Source: Sphingomonas yabuuchiae (GTDB lineage: Bacteria > Pseudomonadota > Alphaproteobacteria > Sphingomonadales > Sphingomonadaceae). From it: a stretch of 64,000 bases of DNA. Position 1 is the first letter of the stretch, and each line of letters begins with the position of its first letter. A model generated the notes under the pieces. That model was not told the DNA's origin, searched no databases, and saw only the letters and a list, made by a program, of their open reading frames with translations. Below are positions 57,996-64,000 of the stretch, one piece after another. Made by a program: the position numbers and the translations under genes. Where the stretch lies: the NCBI RefSeq assembly GCF_014199595.1, contig NZ_JACHNX010000008.1, forward strand, positions 62,001 through 126,000, in the 5' to 3' direction.

Positions 57996-58009
57996 GGGGC
58001 GTAGCCCCC

Positions 58010-58028
58010 GACTTCGCTCAAACTGAAT
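58010..58028. repeat. short REP-like sequence, copy 2
   Basis: GACTTCGCTCAAACTGAAT, the reverse complement form of the repeat at 29246-29270 with changes. It sits between the convergent VOC and coiled-coil genes, after a small GGGGC-GTA-GCCCC hairpin. Confidence 0.4.
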
Positions 58029-58069
58029 GGCGGTTGGAGTAAGGGTCGACCGCCATTTCTCGACCTCCG

Positions 58070-60406
58070 TTAACGCAGCCGCTCGATGGCCTGGGCAAGC
58101 GCGACATAGAGCTTGCCCATATCCGACGATAGCAGCGTGACGCCCAACGGTGATCCGTCACGCTGCGCCAGCACGCCGCGCAGCATCGCCTCGAAGTCAT
58201 GGATATAGCGGTTCACATGGTCGCGGAACTTGGGATCCTCGTCATACAAATCGGCGATGCCCCGCGCCTGATGCGAGTCGAGGATACGCACCGCACGCCG
58301 GGTGAAGACGCCGCGATCGCCCTTCAGATAGGCGGCCCAGGCGCTGTCGGTGACCTCGGGGGCATAGATTTTGGCGATGTCGATCGACGCCGAGTTGAGC
58401 GATTCGACCAGCAGCGAGGCGCGGCGGGCGAAATTGTCGCGATCGGCTTCCTCCCGCTCGGTCCGGGCCTCTTCGATCCGCAATTCGACGACGGTCGTCT
58501 TCTCGACGATCATGTCGGCCTGCCGTGCCAGCCGCTCGGTCGCGCGCGTGGCGGCCTCGACCGCGTTCTGGGTGGCATCGACGATGGCATGAACCTGCCG
58601 CTCGACGGTATCTCCGGTCGCGCGCCGCATCGCCTCGGCACTGGCGATCTCCAGTGCGCTGGCAGCTTGGGGAATGACGTCGGCCAGCGTCTCGCGCGCC
58701 TTTTCGGCGGCCGTCGCAGCGGTTTCGCGGACGCGCAGCAGCGCATCGACCAGCTTGGGTGCGGCCTCGTCAGCGAACTGGTGCGAGCGTTCGATCGTCT
58801 CCTCGACCATCATACCCAGCGCATCGGCCTTGGCCCGCCCGGTCGACAGGGTCTCGAGCAGGGAGCCCGACAGCGTCTCCAGCGTCTGGCGCTGCTCGGC
58901 GATGACGTCGGCGATCGCCTCGATCGCCTCATGCGTGCTCTCGGCCGCGGCGACCAGGGCGAGCAGTTCGGGCTTGGTCTCGACTACCACCTCATGGCTG
59001 GCATGCATCCGCTGGTCGAGCCGTCCCAGCGCCTCGGGCAGCGTTTCGTCGATCTCGCGCGCAGCGGCATCGAGCGCGATCAGCAGCGTCTCGGTCGTGC
59101 CGATGACGCGGTTGGCCATGGTCTCGCCCGCCTCCAACGCGCCGGTCATCGCATCCGCCGAGCCGCCCAAGGCGCTGATCGAGGCGGCGAGCATCTGCGA
59201 CTTTTCGGTGCCCTGAGTGTGAAGGACCGCGATGCGCGTCTCGACCCGCTCCAGTTCGGTGTCGAGCGTGTCGATCATCGTCTCCCCCGCGATCCGCTGT
59301 GCCTCCAGTTCGGCGGTCAGGCGGGCGACGGCGCCGTCCACCGTCGTCAGCCGTTCGGCCAGCGCATCGGCACTGTCGCGCGCCGCCCCGTCGAGCGCCG
59401 CCTGGTTCGCCGCGATCATCGCCAGCATCTCCTCGCCCTGGGCCGCGAAGCCCAGGCGCGACTGGTCGATGGCCTGCGCCGTCCGGTCGAGCAGCGCGTC
59501 GATCGTGGTGGCGAGGTTGCCGGTGACGGTTTCCAGATGCACCCCGGCGACGCGGCTGGTTTCCTCCATCTGTTCGATGTGGGTGGCCAGGCGCAGCGCC
59601 GCTCCGCTGGCGATGGTGTCCGCATCCTGCCCGCGCCGACCGAGCGCCACGAACTGGGCGTCCAGCTCCATCGCATGAATTTGCGCCGAGCGCGCCGCCT
59701 CCGCCATCCGGTCGGATGCCTCGCCGATCTGCTCCGCCGCGCGGGGAAGGGCTTCGAGCAGTTGGGTCATGCTCGATTGGCTGGTCACGGCGATATCGGC
59801 GAGCGTGCGGCCATGCGCCTCGACCATCTGGATATCGTCGGTCAGGTCACGCGCGATCGTCCTGAAGCGCGTCTCGGCGGCCTGCGCCATTTCGGACAGG
59901 GCGATCGCCTGGGCCGACAACTCGAAGCGGTTGGCGGACAACGCCTGTCCGATCGCACCGACCGCGCGCTCCAGCGCCGCCGCTTCCTCGCGCATGTCGC
60001 GCGCGGTGAGTGCGAAACGGCGTTGCTCGGCGCGGCTGCTGCGTTGGCCGACCAGCCACAGGACCGCGATCAGCATCGGTCCGGCCAGTGCGAGCGTACC
60101 CAGCGGGGCCAGTGTCGTGGGTGAGAGCATCGGGCTGGCCGAGATGCCCCAGAACAGAATGGCCGCCGCCCACAGGACCGAGGCCAGGATCACGACGATC
60201 AGCGGCCAGCGCGCAGGCGAGGGCTCCTCCTGCTCGACCAGGGCGGTGCCTTCGTCCAGCCAGATGCCGAAGGACGGGGGATCGGCGGCGGGCGGGGCGG
60301 ACGGGGCTTCTTCGGCCGGGGGCTGGACGGTATAGTCGTACATATCCGCCTCTGCGTTCGGCATGTCCGACCTGTCCTGACGCTCTGCGCGCATATCGAC
60401 GATCAT
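58070..60406 (-). CDS. large membrane-anchored coiled-coil protein, unknown function
   Basis: A 778-aa protein. An acidic, Pro-rich N-terminus (about 1-65) is followed by two close membrane helices (PLIVVILASVLWAAAILFW near 68-87, and about 96-119), then some 530 residues of Ala/Glu/Thr-rich coiled coil. The C-terminal domain (about 660-778) is denser and looks conserved: YAPEVTDSAWAAYLKGDRG and FRDHVNRYIHDFEAML. The layout (two N-terminal helices plus a long coiled coil) resembles the Caulobacter polarity factor TipN, but by topology only. Starts at 60406, 60364 and 60343 are all possible; AGGACAGG precedes 60364. Divergent from the HPt-like gene. Confidence 0.75.
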   Translation of the reverse strand: MIVDMRAERQDRSDMPNAEADMYDYTVQPPAEEAPSAPPAADPPSFGIWLDEGTALVEQEEPSPARWPLIVVILASVLWAAAILFWGISASPMLSPTTLAPLGTLALAGPMLIAVLWLVGQRSSRAEQRRFALTARDMREEAAALERAVGAIGQALSANRFELSAQAIALSEMAQAAETRFRTIARDLTDDIQMVEAHGRTLADIAVTSQSSMTQLLEALPRAAEQIGEASDRMAEAARSAQIHAMELDAQFVALGRRGQDADTIASGAALRLATHIEQMEETSRVAGVHLETVTGNLATTIDALLDRTAQAIDQSRLGFAAQGEEMLAMIAANQAALDGAARDSADALAERLTTVDGAVARLTAELEAQRIAGETMIDTLDTELERVETRIAVLHTQGTEKSQMLAASISALGGSADAMTGALEAGETMANRVIGTTETLLIALDAAAREIDETLPEALGRLDQRMHASHEVVVETKPELLALVAAAESTHEAIEAIADVIAEQRQTLETLSGSLLETLSTGRAKADALGMMVEETIERSHQFADEAAPKLVDALLRVRETAATAAEKARETLADVIPQAASALEIASAEAMRRATGDTVERQVHAIVDATQNAVEAATRATERLARQADMIVEKTTVVELRIEEARTEREEADRDNFARRASLLVESLNSASIDIAKIYAPEVTDSAWAAYLKGDRGVFTRRAVRILDSHQARGIADLYDEDPKFRDHVNRYIHDFEAMLRGVLAQRDGSPLGVTLLSSDMGKLYVALAQAIERLR

Positions 60407-60508
60407 CTGGGCCCCCGTGTCACAATGGGCCGGTTTATCACGTTTGCTGATGGCAGAAAGCGAATTGCGCTATTCCGTGCAACCCCCGTTCGGGTTTAAG
60501 TGAGGGCA

Positions 60509-60802
60509 ATGACCTACGAGCACGGAATGATCGATTCTGCCCTGGCGGCGGTGGCGGGTGATGAACCGGCCGTGATCCAGGAATTGCGCCGCGCCTTTGT
60601 CGAAGGCGTGACCCGTGCGATGGAGGCCATGCATATGGCCGAGGACGTCGGCGAATGGCGCGAGGCGGCCTTGCGGCTGAAGGGTCTCGCGGCCAGCGTG
60701 AACGCTTTGCCGCTGATGACCCTGGCGGCACAGGCGGCGGAACTGGAAAGCCCGGACCCGCAGTTGCTCGACCGGATCGGGGATCAGGTCGCGCGCCTTT
60801 GA
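60509..60802 (+). CDS. HPt-like protein lacking the phospho-histidine
   Basis: A 97-aa helical protein of histidine phosphotransfer (HPt) type. The signature region reads EAALRLKGLAASVNALPLMT, aligning with the usual A-H-x-L-K-G-x-A-x-x-x-G-A; the His position is Leu55 and the final Gly is Asn. The later LAAQAAELE helix is also HPt-like. Unable to carry phosphate at the normal site, it may act as a binding partner or inhibitor. ATG at 60509 with GAGGG close upstream; a later ATG at 60527 is possible. First of a same-strand series. Confidence 0.68.
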   Translation: MTYEHGMIDSALAAVAGDEPAVIQELRRAFVEGVTRAMEAMHMAEDVGEWREAALRLKGLAASVNALPLMTLAAQAAELESPDPQLLDRIGDQVARL

Positions 60803-60856
60803 CGCGTCACCGGGTCAGGGCTGGCAAGGCGCGTCTCTAGCGCCTAACAGCACGCG

Positions 60857-62041
60857 ATGCTTTCCGGTCTTCTCTTTGCGATTGACGACGCCGACGACCG
60901 CCCCGGTCGGCTGACGGCCACCCTGCCGTTCGCGGGTGTTACCCTGATCGAATATCAGGCGCGCCTGCTGATCGCGGCGGGGGCCGCGCAGATCATCATC
61001 GTCGTCGCGCGCCTGACCCCGGAACTGCTCGGCGCGATCGCCCGAATCGCGCAGCGCGGGGTGGTGGTCGACACGGTGCGCAGCGCGGTGGAGGCATCGG
61101 AGAAGCTCCACCCCCTGTCGCGACTGCTCGTACTGGCCGATGGTCTGATCACCACCGAGGATACGATCGCGCTGGTCCTGCGCGATGCCGGACAGGACGC
61201 GCTGATCGTGCTGCCCGAGGCGGAGGCGGAAGCCGGACTGGAGCGGGTCGGCGGCCAGATGGCCTGGGCGGGCGTCGCGCGGCTCGATCCGCGCCGGGTC
61301 GCCGAAGTGGCGGCGCTGCCCCGCGATTACGACCTGCAATCGACGCTGCTGCGGCTCGCGGCCCAGGCGCGGGCGACACATATCCTGCTGCCCGCCGATG
61401 CGGAAAAGGCGGGTCATGGCATCGTCCACCATGCCGAGGCGCTGGATGCGCGGGGACGGGCGGTCGTCGCGCGGCTGGTCTCGGGACGGCGGAGCTGGTT
61501 CGATCGTTACATCCTGGCGCCCATCGCACGCCTCGCGCTGCCGCGCCTGGTCGAGCGTTCGGTCCCTGCGCATGTCGCGGGCGGGGCAGGGGCCGGGCTG
61601 GGGCTGCTCGGACTGGTTCTGATCCTCTCCGGCCTGCCGGCTTTCGGCTTGCTGATCGCCATCGCCGGAACGTTGGGGCTGGGCCTTGGCGAGACGCTGG
61701 CGGGGTTGCGCGACGAACAGAGCGCGGCGCGCGCCGGGTCGGCGGCCATCGCGGCGCTGTCCGGGCTCGCCGTGGCGGCGCTCGGGTGGCAGGATTTCCG
61801 TCTGTCGGGCGAGGATATCGCGCCGGTCCTGGCCTTGATGCTGATCATTCTCGGTATTTTGGCGGAGCGGGCGGGGCTGTATCGCTTTCGGCGGCGCTGG
61901 TGGGCCAGCCCGCCCGCCTATCTGCTGGTCCTTTTCCCCGCCGCGCTGGTCGGCATCGTCCCCTGGGGCCTGGCACTTGCGAGTATTTATGCGATCGTCA
62001 CTTTAACGTCCGCAATCGAGACATTGCGCGCCCAAGTTTAG
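60857..62041 (+). CDS. nucleotidyltransferase-like domain fused to membrane helices
   Basis: A 394-aa protein. Residues 1-200 resemble a sugar-nucleotide/MobA-type nucleotidyltransferase fold (LPFAGVTLIEYQARLLIAAG, AAQIIIVVARL, LVLADGLI), but the Gly-rich nucleotide loop is degenerate (DDADDRPGRL). Residues about 215-394 carry five or six membrane helices. The overall plan recalls bifunctional inositol-phosphate cytidylyltransferase/CDP-alcohol phosphotransferases, yet no CDP-alcohol DG-AR-G-D-D motif is visible. Function unknown. Confidence 0.7.
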   Translation: MLSGLLFAIDDADDRPGRLTATLPFAGVTLIEYQARLLIAAGAAQIIIVVARLTPELLGAIARIAQRGVVVDTVRSAVEASEKLHPLSRLLVLADGLITTEDTIALVLRDAGQDALIVLPEAEAEAGLERVGGQMAWAGVARLDPRRVAEVAALPRDYDLQSTLLRLAAQARATHILLPADAEKAGHGIVHHAEALDARGRAVVARLVSGRRSWFDRYILAPIARLALPRLVERSVPAHVAGGAGAGLGLLGLVLILSGLPAFGLLIAIAGTLGLGLGETLAGLRDEQSAARAGSAAIAALSGLAVAALGWQDFRLSGEDIAPVLALMLIILGILAERAGLYRFRRRWWASPPAYLLVLFPAALVGIVPWGLALASIYAIVTLTSAIETLRAQV

Positions 62042-62076
62042 TGTCGCTTTAACATCAAAGGGGTTAGCGATGCCCC

Positions 62077-63129
62077 ATGGCGGTCGAACCGGACCCACAT
62101 CACGCCTCCCCATGGCACGCCACGCGGCTGTCCGACCGCGTCGCGGCGGCGCGCGCGCGCGCGGCGGGACGGCGGCGGGGTGCGGTGCTGGACCTGCGGC
62201 TGGATGCCGAATCGCGCCTGACCGATCAGGTCCGGTTCGAGGTGACGGCGCGGCTGCACCACCTGGTCGAGACGATCGCGCACGATCTCCTACAACAGGC
62301 CGATCGGGTCATGCCGGAGGGCGGTGGGCAGCCCCAGCAGCAAGAGGTCTTGCGGCTGCTCTATCGGGCGGATGCGCTGGCCGACCCGGCACTGGTCGAC
62401 GAACTGGTCGCGCAGGTTCGGCAGGGCCTGATGGCCCGTGCGCTGCCCATCGAGAGCATGGCGGGTGATGCGCCGAGCTTGCTGGTCCGCCTGACCGAGG
62501 CCCCCGACCGGATCGTCGCCGCCGCCGCGCGCGCGGTGCTGCTGGCCGAGGGGCGTTCGCGCGAAGGCGATGAGGCGGTGGGCCTGCCGACACGGCTGCA
62601 CGACCGGCTGGTCTGGACCGTGGCGGCGGCCCTGCGCAAGGGTGACGATCCGGCTTGGGACCGGGCGCTGGCGCAGGCCGTCGAGCGGGTCCTGGCGGCG
62701 CGCGATGACGGTGACCGGCCGGGCCTGCCCGCGATGCGGCTGGCTGCGGCGATCGACGCGCGGCCGGGCGAATTGCCCGACCTGTTGCTCGAAAGTCTGT
62801 CCGACCGGCAATTGGGTTTGTTCGTTGCCCTGCTGACCCATGCGCTCGGCATCGAGCATGACATGGTGCGCGAGATCGTGCTGGAGCCCGAAGGCGACCG
62901 GCTGTGGCTGGCGCTGCGATCGTTGGACCAGGATCGGCCGGTGATTGCGCGCATCGGGCTGTCTCTGTGCGAGGCGGACGGGCGGCGCGATGTCGATGGT
63001 TTTGCCGAGGCGCTGGACGCGATCATGGCCGTTCCTGCCGAAGAGGCGCGCCGGGCCATCGCATCGCTTAGCCTGCCCGCGCCGTTTCGAGAGGCGATCG
63101 AGCGGCTGGAAGGCTCCGATCGCCGATGA
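62077..63129 (+). CDS. DUF2336-like helical-repeat protein
   Basis: A 350-aa, Leu/Ala/Asp-rich, nearly all-helical protein with HEAT-like pairs (for example VDELVAQVRQGLMARALPIE, PGELPDLLLESLSDRQLGLF). It fits DUF2336, an alphaproteobacterial family of unknown function found near signalling genes. The basic N-terminus (RVAAARARAAGRRRG) could touch nucleic acid or membrane. The ribosome site is weak. Its stop overlaps the next gene by four bases (ATGA), so the two are co-translated. Confidence 0.65.
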   Translation: MAVEPDPHHASPWHATRLSDRVAAARARAAGRRRGAVLDLRLDAESRLTDQVRFEVTARLHHLVETIAHDLLQQADRVMPEGGGQPQQQEVLRLLYRADALADPALVDELVAQVRQGLMARALPIESMAGDAPSLLVRLTEAPDRIVAAAARAVLLAEGRSREGDEAVGLPTRLHDRLVWTVAAALRKGDDPAWDRALAQAVERVLAARDDGDRPGLPAMRLAAAIDARPGELPDLLLESLSDRQLGLFVALLTHALGIEHDMVREIVLEPEGDRLWLALRSLDQDRPVIARIGLSLCEADGRRDVDGFAEALDAIMAVPAEEARRAIASLSLPAPFREAIERLEGSDRR

Positions 63130-64000
63130 GTGCAATGGACAGCCCAGGCGAATCGATGGTCGCGCGTGCCATTCTGGACGCAGGCGATCACATTCTGTCG
63201 GCCGATCCTCCCATCGAACTGCTTCATATGCGTGCGGGGGGAAGCGCCAGCGACTGTCTGGCGGTCGCGCCCATCGCTAGGATCGCTCGACTGGCACGGC
63301 GGCTTGGCATTACGGTGTCGCGGCAGGTGATGGTCGCCGATGACGAGGGCGATCTCGACCTGTGGGTACAGGCCCGCCCCGAAACCGGGCAGATCCGCCT
63401 GAGCGTCAGCGGCTGGCGTGACCGGGACGCGTGGAAGCCGACCGCGACCCCGCCCGATCATGCTGCGATGGGCGCGGACTTCCGCTGGGAAACCGATGCG
63501 GCGCTGCGTCTGACCTTCGTGTCGCCGGGGGCGGGGATGCGCTATGGCTTTGATGCACAGGCGATGCTGGGGCGGCCGTTGGCAGCTCTTTTCGCTTTCG
63601 ACTCCGGCACGGCGCTGCTGGACGAGGGCGCGCCGCTCGACGGGCGAGGGGCCCGGTTGCGGCCGACCGATGCACCGGTCCGGCTGTCGGCGGCGATCCG
63701 TCATGACGCGACGGGGGGCATCGCCGGGCTGATCGGCGCGACCTATCTGATCGACGAGCCGGGAGAGGGGGCGGACGATGACTTGCTGCATCCCGGCGCG
63801 TCGCCGCTGACCGAGACATTTACGGCCGGGCTCGACCGCGCCCTGCGCACGCCGCTCGCACGGATCGTCGCCAATGCCGACAGCATCGCGGCGCGCAGCG
63901 ACGGGCCGATCGCCGCCGAATATGCCGAATATGCCAATGACATCGCGCATGCCGGGCGGCATCTGATCGGGCTGGTCGACAATCTGGTCGAGCTACAGGC
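63126..64000 (+). CDS. histidine-kinase-like protein with Arg at the H-box, 3' end outside window
   Basis: At least 291 residues, open to the window edge. An N-terminal region (about 1-110) of unknown fold is followed by a PAS-like segment (about 115-215, DFRWETDAALRLTFVSPGAG). Then comes a HisKA-type dimerisation helix, FTAGLDRALRTPLARIVANA. In kinases this reads S-H-E-L-R-T-P-L; here the His is Arg238. The second helix (YANDIAHAGRHLIGLVDNLV) is normal. The ATPase domain would lie beyond the window. ATG overlaps the DUF2336 stop. Confidence 0.72.
   Translation, partial: MSAMDSPGESMVARAILDAGDHILSADPPIELLHMRAGGSASDCLAVAPIARIARLARRLGITVSRQVMVADDEGDLDLWVQARPETGQIRLSVSGWRDRDAWKPTATPPDHAAMGADFRWETDAALRLTFVSPGAGMRYGFDAQAMLGRPLAALFAFDSGTALLDEGAPLDGRGARLRPTDAPVRLSAAIRHDATGGIAGLIGATYLIDEPGEGADDDLLHPGASPLTETFTAGLDRALRTPLARIVANADSIAARSDGPIAAEYAEYANDIAHAGRHLIGLVDNLVELQ

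Overview
The window is GC-rich, densely coding alphaproteobacterial chromosome, most likely Sphingomonas or a close sphingomonad. The signs are frequent GTG/TTG starts with 1-4 base gene overlaps, many TonB/starch-utilisation and DUF families typical of Sphingomonadales, a 14-gene nuo operon followed by birA-coaX-rnj-DUF1467, and a zapA - 6S RNA - 5-formyl-THF cyclo-ligase cluster. I see no phage, plasmid, insertion sequence or CRISPR array.

Layout. 1-6.9 kb: the end of an N-acetylglucosamine-type PTS locus (EIIA-HPr-EI fusion cut by the window edge, then nagE), an IclR regulator, a DUF475/TerC-like membrane protein and a Crp/Fnr regulator. 6.9-9.3 kb: a small coupled ORF and an exported M3 dipeptidyl carboxypeptidase. 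9.4-22 kb: a malto-oligosaccharide locus. TonB receptor, tryptophan-halogenase-like flavoprotein, two GH13 enzymes and a GH97 enzyme form one minus-strand operon, divergent from a LacI regulator and an MFS sugar transporter. 22-27.2 kb: a two-component system, an EF-hand protein, a regulator with two TetR domains and a TesB thioesterase. 27.2-30.7 kb: two near-identical palindromes around a 58-aa ORF, an AI-2E family permease, twin tRNA-Asp genes, DUF2842, 5-FCL, 6S RNA, zapA and a small coiled-coil ORF.

30.9-38.5 kb: central metabolism (gap, MOSC protein, pgk, class I fba, thiE) with a ribbon-helix-helix/MazF-like toxin-antitoxin pair inserted between pgk and fba, then an M23 peptidase, efp and an inositol-monophosphatase. 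38.6-53.3 kb: nuoA-N, complete and in canonical order, encoding complex I. 53.3-58 kb: birA, coaX, RNase J, DUF1467, a WYL regulator and a VOC protein.

58-64 kb: the least understood part. A 778-aa membrane-anchored coiled-coil protein is divergent from a series encoding an HPt-like protein without its phosphorylatable His, a nucleotidyltransferase-like domain fused to membrane helices, a DUF2336 protein and a histidine-kinase-like protein whose H-box His is Arg. The last gene runs off the window. Two degenerate phosphorelay parts this close together, with uncharacterised partners, are the best candidate here for an undescribed system.

Four intergenic repeat elements of two kinds all lie between the 3' ends of convergent genes. 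Functions are inferred from motifs read by eye; no database search was run.
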